Both the position numbers and the translations under genes were made by a program. This document shows positions 8,974-16,741 of a DNA stretch of 64,000 bases, piece by piece. Source of the DNA: a virus; IMG/VR virus record IMGVR_UViG_3300017923_000003, positions 1 through 64,000 of that record; one strand, written 5' to 3'. Numbering within the stretch: position 1 is the first letter of the stretch; every line of letters begins with the position of its first letter. Below the pieces are notes generated by a model. It was not told the DNA's origin. It searched no databases and saw only the letters and a program-made list of their open reading frames with translations.

Positions 8974-10137
8974 GCCCCAAGAACTGCTATGAATTTAAGT
9001 CAGACAAACCACCTTATGGGTGTTGAAGATGCAGACCCCCTAATGGTCTCCACTGGTGCAGATGAAGCTTTAGCACATATGTCAAATGAGTTTGTTAGAA
9101 AATCTAAAAAAGACGGCGTGGTATCTAATATATCTGGAAATTATATTACCGTGGAATACTCTGACGGAACAGAAGATAGTTTCCCTATAAATTCTGTAGA
9201 AAAGAATTCAGCTAAAAGTATGTATATATCTAACGAAATGAAGTTGATGCCAAAAATTAAAGTTGGTAAGAAAATAAAAGCCGGCGATGTTTTAGCATAT
9301 AATAAAAACTTCTTTAAAACAGACGGATATTCACTTCATTTTACTCCTGGTCCAATAGTTACTCTAGCATTACATTCAGCACCAGAGACTTATGAGGATT
9401 CCACTATGGTTTCTAGATCACTTACAAAAAGATTAGCAACAAAGGTTATTAAAAAATATGCTGTTCTTTTAAAAAATGATGCTAAAATACATGAGTCTGT
9501 TGCAGAATTCAAAGAGGTGAGATCTGGAGAACCGTTAATGGTTTTCGAATCCATGACTGGTGATGAAGAGGTTGATGAGTTTTTAAATGTAGAGTCATCA
9601 GAATTAAATCAACACGAAAAGAAAGTAAAACGTGGTGGTAGAATAGTTGATATGAGAGTTTATAGAACTTCTAATCTTGACGAATATTCAAACAGTATAC
9701 AATACCATATAAGAAAAATAGATGATTTTTTATTAAATAACAAACAATCTAATGCTAAACAGTTGGAAGAACATGGTTCAACTGAAAGTAAAATTCTTTT
9801 CGGTAAGAAAAATGCTAAGGTAAAGGTTGGTGATAAAATAAATGGTATAAAACTTAATAAAGATGAAGTTTTATTTGAGTATTATGTGGAAAGTTATGAT
9901 ATCTTCTCCACTGGTGATAAGGGTACAAACTATACCTCTTTAAAAGCCATTAATGCCAGAGTTTACGATGACGAGAAGATGCCAACAGGTGTTGAAACTG
10001 GTAGAAATGTTGATGTGGTTTTATCACCAAATTCACCTATGAAAAGAATGACTAACTCTGTTTTTATTTCAGGGCTCCTAACAGGTGCAATGAGAAAACT
10101 TATAAAACAGTGTAAAGAAGATATGGACATCGAATAA
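8974..10137 (+). CDS. phage RNA polymerase beta subunit, exon 2
   Basis: Exon 2 supplies 387 residues, beginning APRTAMNLSQTNHLM, the continuation of the DDxxRALMGxNMQ motif. It goes on through ETYEDSTMVSRSL (the YEDAIVIS-type segment) to GDKGTNYTSLKAINARVYDD and MPTGVETGRNVDVVLSPNSP near the end. These correspond to the GDK..GRHGNKGVV and DGTPVDIVLNPLGVPSRMN segments of cellular beta, where the HGNKG part is degenerate. A reading frame can be opened at GTG 8941 but its first 11 codons are intron sequence. Confidence 0.88.
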   Translation, partial: APRTAMNLSQTNHLMGVEDADPLMVSTGADEALAHMSNEFVRKSKKDGVVSNISGNYITVEYSDGTEDSFPINSVEKNSAKSMYISNEMKLMPKIKVGKKIKAGDVLAYNKNFFKTDGYSLHFTPGPIVTLALHSAPETYEDSTMVSRSLTKRLATKVIKKYAVLLKNDAKIHESVAEFKEVRSGEPLMVFESMTGDEEVDEFLNVESSELNQHEKKVKRGGRIVDMRVYRTSNLDEYSNSIQYHIRKIDDFLLNNKQSNAKQLEEHGSTESKILFGKKNAKVKVGDKINGIKLNKDEVLFEYYVESYDIFSTGDKGTNYTSLKAINARVYDDEKMPTGVETGRNVDVVLSPNSPMKRMTNSVFISGLLTGAMRKLIKQCKEDMDIE

Positions 10138-10164
10138 AAAAAAAATAATTAGGGGATGATAGTA

Positions 10165-10374
10165 ATGGTTAATGGTGTATTTATTAAATCTTCAAGAGAA
10201 ATAGAAAGAGATAAGATTTTACAAAGAATTGAGGAGCTAGAAAAGGATGAAAGAAATAATGCACAAGAATTGATTGAGCTTTGGCGTAGATATAAGAAGT
10301 CAGGTAAAAGTTACACATCTCCAGATGAAGAATTAGCTAATAAAAAGATTAAGTTACTGAGAAAATTTGTTTAA
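10165..10374 (+). CDS. small unknown protein
   Basis: The 69-residue product probably starts at ATG 10165. The ATG at 10156 abuts the AGGGG site. It is highly charged and mostly helical, with a likely coiled coil (LQRIEELEKDERNNAQELIE). It follows beta by 27 bases and ends at a bidirectional terminator, so it is the distal gene of the beta unit. No family is recognised. Confidence 0.6.
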   Translation: MVNGVFIKSSREIERDKILQRIEELEKDERNNAQELIELWRRYKKSGKSYTSPDEELANKKIKLLRKFV

Positions 10375-10380
10375 TAAAAA

Positions 10381-10404
10381 AACCCAGGGTTTTACCCCTG
10401 GGTT
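10381..10404. terminator. bidirectional terminator
   Basis: AACCCAGGG / CCCTGGGTT with T-runs on both sides ends the beta unit and the convergent unit 11665-10409. Confidence 0.85.
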
Positions 10405-10408
10405 TTTA

Positions 10409-10597
10409 TTAGTTGCGAATTAGTAAACCTTTTTCATCGACTGACACATTTAAGTGACCCACATATACTGGTTCATCACCAAAAGAAACTTCCCACCATT
10501 TCTTTTCCTTTTCATTGTAGATACCATACCCCCAAGAAAACTCATGTCTAGTATAAACCTCATTCTCTTTTGATGATTCAAATTTTAATTTAAACAT
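10409..10597 (-). CDS. small unknown protein, FSWG family
   Basis: The 62-residue product starts at ATG 10597 behind AAGGGGG. It shares FSWG, a short charged turn and KKKW-hydrophobic with its upstream neighbour (HEFSWGYGIYNEKEKKWWEV here, AFSWGAATKDMKKDKWLTIV there), so the two look like tandem paralogues. No function is recognised. Confidence 0.6.
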   Translation of the reverse strand: MFKLKFESSKENEVYTRHEFSWGYGIYNEKEKKWWEVSFGDEPVYVGHLNVSVDEKGLLIRN

Positions 10598-10610
10598 GGT
10601 TCATCCCCCT

Positions 10611-10829
10611 TTAATTTCTCCTCTTATTTTTTATGAATCTTATTCCGCCATCGTCAATTACCACATCTCGTTCACTTACATCTAAAGCTGTCTCAGCATC
10701 AAAAACAATAGTTAACCATTTATCTTTTTTCATATCTTTGGTTGCTGCACCCCAACTAAAAGCAAAAACTGCATACCTATCTTTATTATAGTCTTTTCTA
10801 AATTGGTTTAAATTAACTACTTCACCCAT
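10611..10829 (-). CDS. small unknown protein, FSWG family
   Basis: The product has 72 residues if started at ATG 10829. A GTG at 10841 is possible but lies further inside the preceding gene. The first 13 bases overlap the end of thyX, implying translational coupling. It is paralogous to the gene at 10409 through the FSWG...KKDKW block. It is cotranscribed with thyX from the AACA-type promoter at 11687. Function unknown. Confidence 0.6.
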   Translation of the reverse strand: MGEVVNLNQFRKDYNKDRYAVFAFSWGAATKDMKKDKWLTIVFDAETALDVSERDVVIDDGGIRFIKNKRRN

Positions 10830-11665
10830 TTTGTATTGCACCTTTTAGATTCCTTTATCATTTCTTTTACTTCTTCATGGGTTATGATACTACATGCTCC
10901 ATGTTGTCTGCTGTTTTCTGGACAATACCCTAAAGAAACACAACTTGCACCGGCATCCTTAAATAAATCTGGGAATACATCCTTACAGATATCTTTTGTT
11001 TTATTAGCCATATCTCTAACACCATCTTGAGCTGTCATACAACATCTGATTTTAAACCAATCTAAAAGACCATGTGCATTCATACTGAATACACCTTTAA
11101 ATTCTGTAGCTTGTGGTTTCAAATATCTTAAATTCTCTTCAGGAAGACCCAACTCAACACCTTCATCATACCACTTCTCCATCATAGATAATAGGTCATA
11201 CCCATCAAAATCAAATGTAATATCCTCTCTCCCTACATTATCATAACCAGCATCATATAAAATTTCATCTAAGGGTATACCGTCTACAAAAATATCTTCT
11301 GGTTTTAAGTTATATTCGGTATTATGATAAAGAATGTCTTCAGGAACAACAACATCAAATTTTCTTTTCCCATTCTTTTCAACTCTTCCAGATTTTATCA
11401 TGTATGAAGCCAACCGTTTTCTTATTAACTGGGCTTCTGTTACTCTTGCATAACCTTCAACACCAAATATAAAATGATCAAATTCAGTGCAGGCTAAATG
11501 TCCAGATTCTAAAATGTTTTTTATAATTTCTTTATTATAATCGCTCCCTACTATTTCTTCAACATTTCTTTCTGAACCCACAAACCTAGCCACAACATCG
11601 GTAAAACATTTACCACCACCAGATAAAAGATGAACTTTTCCATTACCAACTATATTTACATTCAT
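10817..11665 (-). CDS. thyX: flavin-dependent thymidylate synthase ThyX
   Basis: The 282-residue product makes dTMP from dUMP with methylene-tetrahydrofolate and FAD/NADPH. The start is ATG 11665 behind GGGAGG. The ATG at 11680 precedes that site and is rejected. The ThyX signature appears at residues 82-94 as RKRLASYMIKSGR, which keeps the R-x-R-x7-S spacing but has Lys in place of the usual His of RHR. The upstream HLACTEFDHFIF block matches the H..ExxxFxF segment, and ATEFKGVFSMNAHGLLDW matches the conserved substrate region (TEFYWTVNARSL type). It is slightly longer than cellular ThyX. It heads a unit with the two FSWG genes. Confidence 0.85.
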   Translation of the reverse strand: MNVNIVGNGKVHLLSGGGKCFTDVVARFVGSERNVEEIVGSDYNKEIIKNILESGHLACTEFDHFIFGVEGYARVTEAQLIRKRLASYMIKSGRVEKNGKRKFDVVVPEDILYHNTEYNLKPEDIFVDGIPLDEILYDAGYDNVGREDITFDFDGYDLLSMMEKWYDEGVELGLPEENLRYLKPQATEFKGVFSMNAHGLLDWFKIRCCMTAQDGVRDMANKTKDICKDVFPDLFKDAGASCVSLGYCPENSRQHGACSIITHEEVKEMIKESKRCNTKWVK

Positions 11666-11686
11666 TATATTACCTCCCATTATTTT

Positions 11687-11699
11687 CTATAAACTTGTT
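11687..11699 (-). promoter_or_regulatory. AACA-type (late-like) promoter of thyX
   Basis: Minus-strand AACAAGTTTATAG ends 22 nt before the thyX ATG. Confidence 0.6.
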
Positions 11700-11726
11700 A
11701 CCATAAAATAAAAATATTTTTACTAT

Positions 11727-11739
11727 AACAATATACTAG
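11727..11739 (+). promoter_or_regulatory. AACA-type (late-like) promoter of the leader RNA
   Basis: AACAATATACTAG on the plus strand precedes a structured leader that ends in a terminator. It is divergent with the thyX promoter. Confidence 0.55.
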
Positions 11740-11891
11740 AGGAAGATTAAGAAAAAAATACACTGTGAACTTATTGAAACTATCCCAAGTGTCTTAGATG
11801 AGATCATTTTGTATTTCTCTTAATCCCTTGCCTTGTTTTCTCCATATTAATTCCTTATAAGATGTGGGGGTAAAACCCCACACATTTTTTT
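11740..11891 (+). ncRNA. structured leader or small RNA upstream of the DUF1540-dcd unit
   Basis: About 150 nt lie between an AACA-type promoter and an intrinsic terminator with no convincing reading frame. GATTAAGA (11745-11752) pairs with TCTTAATC (11818-11825) and AAATAC (11756-11761) with GTATTT (11811-11816), giving a long-range stem with a small internal loop. The terminator hairpin at 11863-11882 follows, only 30 nt before the next start codon. This is either a transcription attenuator or riboswitch-like leader for the downstream nucleotide gene, or a free small RNA. No known riboswitch class is recognised. Confidence 0.45.
11863..11891 (+). terminator. intrinsic terminator in leader (possible attenuator)
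   Basis: TGTGGGG / CCCCACA with loop GTAAAA is followed by CA and seven T. It lies before, not after, the coding sequences of its strand, so read-through must be allowed for 11921-12706 to be expressed from the promoter at 11727. Confidence 0.75.
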
Positions 11892-11920
11892 GTTTTGATA
11901 ACAATGAAATGGTGATAAAT

Positions 11921-12148
11921 ATGGATATAGAATTAGAAATGAGAATGTTACTTATGAAAGATAAAATTAAAAGACTCAATAAAAAGGAGATGGACAAAAT
12001 GAAAAACAAAATTAATGACGACATAAAATGTAATGTTCAAGAATGTGTATACAATGGGGAAAAAAATGAATGCAATTATATTGGTGATGCTAGGGTATCG
12101 CCGAATGATAAAGAAAATTGCCCAATGTATGTTAACGGCTTAATTTAA
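11921..12148 (+). CDS. small cysteine protein, DUF1540-like
   Basis: The product has 75 residues from ATG 11921 (weak GGTGA site). An internal ATG at 11999 has a much better AAAAAGGAG and would give a 49-residue form. The C-terminal part has IKCNVQECVYN, then Cys, a valine-centred turn and Cys. This is the CxxxxCxxN...C...V...C layout of DUF1540, a short, probably metal-binding domain common in clostridia and bacilli. Function is unknown. It lies 18 bases upstream of the dCTP deaminase gene and behind the structured leader. Confidence 0.55.
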   Translation: MDIELEMRMLLMKDKIKRLNKKEMDKMKNKINDDIKCNVQECVYNGEKNECNYIGDARVSPNDKENCPMYVNGLI

Positions 12149-12166
12149 TATTAGAGGAGGGGGCTA

Positions 12167-12706
12167 ATGAAATTATCGGATGGTGGAATTTTAGATAGGA
12201 TTGATGAAGGTGATATTTATATAGAGGATTTTGATTTAGAGAGATTAAACCCAAACAGTTATAATCTTAGGTTACATAATGAATTGACTGTTTATGAAAA
12301 TTCCATTAATGGAGAACCACTTGATATGAGAAAGGAAATGAAAACAAAAACCTTTAAGATAGACAAAAAAAATGGGTTTTTAATGGAACCCAATAAATTA
12401 TATTTAGGTAGGACAAGAGAGTACACTAAAACGCATAATTTGGTACCAGGATTGGAAGGAAGAAGTTCTATCGGTAGATTGGGTATTGATATACATGCAA
12501 CCGCAGGATTTGGGGATAATGGCTTTGAGGGGTATTGGACACTTGAGCTCAGTTGTACAGAACCAGTTTTTTTGTATCCTAATATAGAGATATGTCAAAT
12601 CTATTACGAACCGTTGATGGGTCCCGTATTGAAAACATATGATAATGGTAAATATCAAAAAAATAAAGGTATACAGGGTAGTAGAATATACAGAGAATTC
12701 GAATAA
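12167..12706 (+). CDS. dcd: dCTP deaminase (dUTPase-fold family)
   Basis: The 179-residue product starts at ATG 12167 behind AGGAGGGGG. It should deaminate dCTP to dUTP and perhaps also hydrolyse dUTP, as bifunctional relatives do. Visible motifs are LSDGGI at the N-terminus, NPNSYNLRL at 28-36, EGRSSIGRLGIDIHATAGFG at 97-116 and FEGYWTLEL near 120-128, with the catalytic Glu in TLE. Length fits the family (170-190). With ThyX and thymidylate kinase it forms a route to dTTP, or to dUTP if the genome contains uracil. Confidence 0.87.
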   Translation: MKLSDGGILDRIDEGDIYIEDFDLERLNPNSYNLRLHNELTVYENSINGEPLDMRKEMKTKTFKIDKKNGFLMEPNKLYLGRTREYTKTHNLVPGLEGRSSIGRLGIDIHATAGFGDNGFEGYWTLELSCTEPVFLYPNIEICQIYYEPLMGPVLKTYDNGKYQKNKGIQGSRIYREFE

Positions 12707-12710
12707 AAAA

Positions 12711-12731
12711 AGCGAGGGTTAAACCCTCGCT
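12711..12731. terminator. bidirectional terminator
   Basis: AGCGAGGG / CCCTCGCT with loop TTAAA and A/T runs on both sides separates dcd from the convergent gene at 12737. Confidence 0.85.
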
Positions 12732-12736
12732 TTTTA

Positions 12737-13144
12737 TTACATTCTTTCATACACCCCTTTGATAAAGGAACCATAGTCATAGTTATCAAATAACGACTTC
12801 TTATTCTTTAGCTTTTTAAGACCCAAAGCCATCAAAAATTTATCGAAATTATTTAATCTCTCTTTTCTTCTATTACTCTCTATAGAATCAGCCAAATTCT
12901 TTAGTCTTTTTCCAATCATTTCTTCACCAAAAAGGAAGTAGTCTAAAGATAATGCGGCTAACTTTATAGCATCAACATCAATATATTCGGTGTAACCAGA
13001 AAAGAAATTGAATCTTATAAAGTAACTCTTTAAAGTGTTTATTTTATAAGTGTAAAACCTTTCTACATCATCATCTTCAGCTTCTTTTCTTGGATTGTGT
13101 TTTTTATAAAATTTGAGCATGCTATCTATATGTCTTTCGTCCAT
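12737..13144 (-). CDS. unknown protein
   Basis: The 135-residue product starts at ATG 13144 behind GAGGGTGG. The GTG at 13156 overlaps that site. It is helical and basic at the C-terminus. It is the last gene of the run 16733-12737, which is rich in paralogues, but it lacks their motifs. No family is recognised. Confidence 0.55.
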   Translation of the reverse strand: MDERHIDSMLKFYKKHNPRKEAEDDDVERFYTYKINTLKSYFIRFNFFSGYTEYIDVDAIKLAALSLDYFLFGEEMIGKRLKNLADSIESNRRKERLNNFDKFLMALGLKKLKNKKSLFDNYDYGSFIKGVYERM

Positions 13145-13161
13145 TTGTTTATCCACCCTCT

Positions 13162-13731
13162 CTATGATACAGCCATCGGATTCATTGCTAGTGTATTTTT
13201 TTCTTTTCTTAATAAGTGTTCTCCGTTCATTGAATTAATGAATTCTTTAGTTGTAAGACATTCCTTTTCCTTTGTTTTAAGATAATATCTATACAAATAA
13301 TCTGACATGTCTTTTAATATGTTGTCTGTTCTTATTATTGGAAAATAAGCTGGTATGCTATACTCGGTTATTTGATAGTGTATATCCATTACAATTTCTT
13401 TTTTAAATGTTTTATAAAAACCATCCTTACCAAGCACATTTATCAGTTTAACATAGTTCAATTTCTTGAAATTCTCCATATATATTAATGGGTCTTCACT
13501 AGCTGTTGTGATTTCAAAATATCTCCTAATGTTTTTAACTCTTTCTATATAATTATCATCCATGTCGGATTTATCTATATATTCACATAACCAACCAAAC
13601 CCTTTCATTTGAATCTTTTTATTAAATTCTTCTTCGCTTAAATTATTAAACTCCATATCCAGACTCATTTCCTCCGACTTAGTATTGACACCGAAAATAG
13701 TAAGTAAAAATATAATCAATTTCTTTAACAT
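13162..13731 (-). CDS. member of an expanded phage paralogue family, with signal-like N-terminus
   Basis: The 189-residue product starts at ATG 13731 (the ATG at 13740 abuts the AAAGGGG site). The first 15 residues (MLKKLIIFLLTIFGV) look like a signal peptide or anchor, unlike its relatives. Two shared blocks follow: LSEEEFNKKI...GWLCEYIDKS...YIERVKNIRR, and NYVKLINVLGKDGFYKTF...MDI. These correspond to LEFSKLIGEYG...YIN...RIKNL and LDKKKLIDAMGNEDF...LDI of the neighbour at 13815. It lacks the C-terminal region of the longest members. Function unknown. Confidence 0.6.
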   Translation of the reverse strand: MLKKLIIFLLTIFGVNTKSEEMSLDMEFNNLSEEEFNKKIQMKGFGWLCEYIDKSDMDDNYIERVKNIRRYFEITTASEDPLIYMENFKKLNYVKLINVLGKDGFYKTFKKEIVMDIHYQITEYSIPAYFPIIRTDNILKDMSDYLYRYYLKTKEKECLTTKEFINSMNGEHLLRKEKNTLAMNPMAVS

Positions 13732-13785
13732 ATTTAACATCCCCTTTATTAGTTTGTTTTGTTTAATTGAAGTTTGACACTTAAA

Positions 13786-13809
13786 AAAGCAGGGTTTTAC
13801 CCCTGCTTT
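13786..13809. terminator. intrinsic terminator
   Basis: AAAGCAGGG / CCCTGCTTT with loop TTTTAC lies 6 nt after the stop of the gene at 13815. Confidence 0.8.
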
Positions 13810-13814
13810 ATAGT

Positions 13815-14795
13815 TTATGGCATATCAACCATTTCTATTATATAATAGAATAGGTCATCATAATTTGTGAACCTATCATCTTTTTCATAATAGAAAATAT
13901 AATCCAATAACCAACCTTGACTTCTCAAATTAGACATCTCACCTTCAGGGTCATAAAAATATATTAACCCATGTAGGGTTGAATCCATAAAGAATACATC
14001 TAAAGAATATTCATCATTGAAATAATCGTTCGTTTCTGCAATGTGTCTTATGAAGGGATACAGAGGGTGTTGGTACAATATATCCCTGAAATCTTTAAGC
14101 ATTTTTGCAATATTAGCCATATCGATATCTGTTAATGGTGATAGATAAAGTGTATCTTCATCATAAATACCTATACCGTGCTCATCATAATTGGGGTGGT
14201 TTATTAACTCTCCTGTTGATTTATCAAATAAAGCTTTATCATTACTTTCTAAATGACTTTCTTTAAAAAGATAACCCCAAATGTTTTTGGCTTTATCCAT
14301 TATACGTTCAATAAAAACTGAATCATTAATCACAATATTTTCAACACAACTTAATAAAAGATCAGAGTTTTTAATATATTCGATATACCCTGGTAGATTA
14401 ACTAAGATTCCGTTTTCGTCTGTAGAGTATATTATATCTAAAGCTATGAGGTTTGCAAATCTATATACAAAATCTTCATTACCCATAGCATCTATTAATT
14501 TCTTTTTATCCAGATGTTTATAAAAGAAAATCGATTCAAAGAAAGTTCTCACTATTTTATCTTTATCATTGTCTGACCCATATAACCGATCGTAAGGGAA
14601 AGAAATTTTGAGGTTTTTTATCCTTTCACAATATTCTTTATTGGTTTTAGCTTCATTAATATATTTCAATAAAAATATATAACCATACTCTCCAATCAAT
14701 TTAGAAAATTCCAAATTAGATATATTATCAATATTGATAACATCTAATCCTCCTATATCATCTCTTCTTCTTAATGTGTCTGGAAAATTTCCCAT
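13815..14795 (-). CDS. full-length member of the expanded paralogue family
   Basis: The 326-residue product starts at ATG 14795 behind AAAGGAG. Blocks shared with the genes at 13162, 15487, 16365 and 19312 are LEFSKLIGEYGYIFLLKYIN with EYCERIKNL, then LDKKKLIDAMGNEDFVYRF with LDI, and, shared with 19312, a C-terminal LIYFYDPEG and FYYEKDDRFTNYDDL. It is soluble, acidic and has no recognisable catalytic motif. I know no described family with these features. Confidence 0.65.
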   Translation of the reverse strand: MGNFPDTLRRRDDIGGLDVINIDNISNLEFSKLIGEYGYIFLLKYINEAKTNKEYCERIKNLKISFPYDRLYGSDNDKDKIVRTFFESIFFYKHLDKKKLIDAMGNEDFVYRFANLIALDIIYSTDENGILVNLPGYIEYIKNSDLLLSCVENIVINDSVFIERIMDKAKNIWGYLFKESHLESNDKALFDKSTGELINHPNYDEHGIGIYDEDTLYLSPLTDIDMANIAKMLKDFRDILYQHPLYPFIRHIAETNDYFNDEYSLDVFFMDSTLHGLIYFYDPEGEMSNLRSQGWLLDYIFYYEKDDRFTNYDDLFYYIIEMVDMP

Positions 14796-14811
14796 TGTAC
14801 ACACACTCCTT

Positions 14812-15474
14812 TTATAACAGTTTATTAACCATTATTTTTATTATTCTATAATTATCATCTTCTTGTACCACACCCTCTTGATTTTTCTTTTTTAATATAC
14901 TTTTCCTGTGTTTTTTGTTCAACTCTCCTCTCAAATATTTCAATTCATATTTGTGTAGTCTTTCATAGAGAGTTTTATATTGGTTACTTTCTTTTAATGC
15001 CATAAACATTTTAACTTTATTTAAAAAAGGATATTCATCCAAAGTAACATCCCCCAAACCCCTCTGGAAGAAATCTCCTTCTAATGAGTTATAATAGAAA
15101 ACCACACTCTGTACCCCTAAAGGGAGAACAGATGTTGCAATTCTCTTTTTTACAAATTCAATATAATCATTATATTTTCTTTTTGTGGGATAACGGCCAT
15201 AAACCCAAACAGCATCTTTTACAACTTCATAAATGTTATCTTCTAAACCATTATCTTCAATAAATGTTTTCACAAACCTTTTCAATCTTTTTGTGAAGGC
15301 ATTATATAATTCTTTATCATCTCTAAACATCATACCAACTTTCACTACCCTTGTTTTTTTATCCGAATTTTTTAGTTCTAAATATTTTTCTTCTGATATC
15401 AAGCCACCTGAAAATAAGACATTGATGTTAGCTTTCCTTATATCATATTCAGTGATCTTTATTTTTTGGTACAT
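14812..15474 (-). CDS. unknown protein with polymerase motif A-like segment
   Basis: The 220-residue product starts at ATG 15474 (AGGATGTGA upstream). The N-terminal segment ITEYDIRKANINVLFSGGLI resembles, by eye only, the D-x-x-S/A-x-Y/N-P/x motif A of DNA polymerases. A later VVKDAVWVYGRY is reminiscent of an aspartate-bearing strand. The C-terminus is basic. It does not share the motifs of the surrounding paralogue family. I do not assign a function. Confidence 0.5.
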   Translation of the reverse strand: MYQKIKITEYDIRKANINVLFSGGLISEEKYLELKNSDKKTRVVKVGMMFRDDKELYNAFTKRLKRFVKTFIEDNGLEDNIYEVVKDAVWVYGRYPTKRKYNDYIEFVKKRIATSVLPLGVQSVVFYYNSLEGDFFQRGLGDVTLDEYPFLNKVKMFMALKESNQYKTLYERLHKYELKYLRGELNKKHRKSILKKKNQEGVVQEDDNYRIIKIMVNKLL

Positions 15475-15486
15475 TCACATCACATC

Positions 15487-16359
15487 CTAAACTCGTTTAT
15501 AATATTTACTTTCCATCAGTTCCTCATATAAATTTTGATATATGATGTCTATGTTTTTGTCATTTGTTTCTATCATAAATAGTGGTGAGGTTAAAAGATT
15601 ATATTTTTCTTTATCAACCCCTTGAACATGTATAAAATTTTTTAACATCTTTATTATTAGTTTTTCGATAAGTTTATCTTTATCATCTATCAACTCATAA
15701 TATTTTATAGTTGGTATTATTTCATCTATGAAGTTTTTGAAATTACCTTCATCTAAATTCTTTAGTATTTTACCAAAATCATCATTTCCAAGAGGTAACA
15801 TGCCCCCACCAATTCTTTCGCTATTAAGTTCGGGTTTATATTTATTCTCAAATAATCTCTTATAAAGACCGTACAATGTTGATTTGATTTTCTTATTCCC
15901 AATAAAATTCGAATAGATAAATTCATATATTATTTTTTTAGATGATTCATCATTCAACATCCCAAAATACTCTGGAAGCGAGTCACCCTTAAAAGAACGC
16001 ATATCTATAATAATAGCATGTAAAAATATATCTACAAATTTCTCATCACCTATAATCTTTATTATTTTTTCTTTATCAAGTTTATCAAATAAACCCACCA
16101 ATTCATTATGGATTCTCGAACAACTTTTTTTATAATGAGATTTCACGTCACCATTTTCAACTAAAAGCATCTTTTGAAAAGAAAGATACCTGTTACATTC
16201 TTTTAATTTTTCAAAATTCCTTTTTAAAGAATTTATTCTTCTTCCAACTTCCTTTTCATTTTGACATTTATTTATATAGTCTGCTATAAAATCAAAACCA
16301 TACATCCCATACAAATTTCTATATTCTTTATCTGTTAAAACTCCACCAGAATTATACAT
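15487..16359 (-). CDS. member of the expanded paralogue family
   Basis: The 290-residue product starts at ATG 16359. The ATG at 16368 overlaps the GGGAG site. Shared blocks are TDKEYRNLYGMYGFDFIADYIN with RRINSLKRNF near the N-terminus, and LDKEKIIKIIGDEKFVDIF followed by IIIDM and LPEYFGML in the middle. The C-terminal region differs from 13815 and 19312. It is cotranscribed with the short member just upstream. Confidence 0.6.
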   Translation of the reverse strand: MYNSGGVLTDKEYRNLYGMYGFDFIADYINKCQNEKEVGRRINSLKRNFEKLKECNRYLSFQKMLLVENGDVKSHYKKSCSRIHNELVGLFDKLDKEKIIKIIGDEKFVDIFLHAIIIDMRSFKGDSLPEYFGMLNDESSKKIIYEFIYSNFIGNKKIKSTLYGLYKRLFENKYKPELNSERIGGGMLPLGNDDFGKILKNLDEGNFKNFIDEIIPTIKYYELIDDKDKLIEKLIIKMLKNFIHVQGVDKEKYNLLTSPLFMIETNDKNIDIIYQNLYEELMESKYYKRV

Positions 16360-16364
16360 TGAAA

Positions 16365-16733
16365 TCATCTCCCATTATGATATCTATATTTTTCATATGC
16401 AATATAATCTATTAAGTTATATTTTTCTATACCCACATTAAGATCGAATGTTAACCCTTCAATCAAATCGTTTAAGAAGATTTCATCTCCCAAAATTTTA
16501 TGAAGGTTATCCTTACGCATATTCATAAGATGATCTATTAATTTCCTTGCATCATTCTCGTCTTTTATCTTTTCCATTTTTCTATAATAAAAGATTTTAA
16601 CACTCTCTCCACTACAAGGAGCGTACAAATAATACAAAAAATCATTTTCCATCAATAACCTAACCCTTGTTTTTGGTAGGATATCGTTGGGGTTCATACA
16701 CCCCAATAGATCTTTATGATCGTATATATACAT
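16365..16733 (-). CDS. short member of the expanded paralogue family
   Basis: The 122-residue product starts at ATG 16733. It retains only the second block (DNLHKILGDEIFLNDLIEGLTFDL) after a unique N-terminus, so it is either truncated or a minimal version. It begins 9 nt after the stop of the beta-prime N-terminal gene, so it is probably read from the same transcript, downstream of the intron. Confidence 0.55.
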   Translation of the reverse strand: MYIYDHKDLLGCMNPNDILPKTRVRLLMENDFLYYLYAPCSGESVKIFYYRKMEKIKDENDARKLIDHLMNMRKDNLHKILGDEIFLNDLIEGLTFDLNVGIEKYNLIDYIAYEKYRYHNGR

Positions 16734-16741
16734 AACCACAC

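Noticed and set aside
12404-12658. Antisense frame opposite dCTP deaminase
   Set aside because: It is a shadow of a well-conserved enzyme gene, with no ribosome site.
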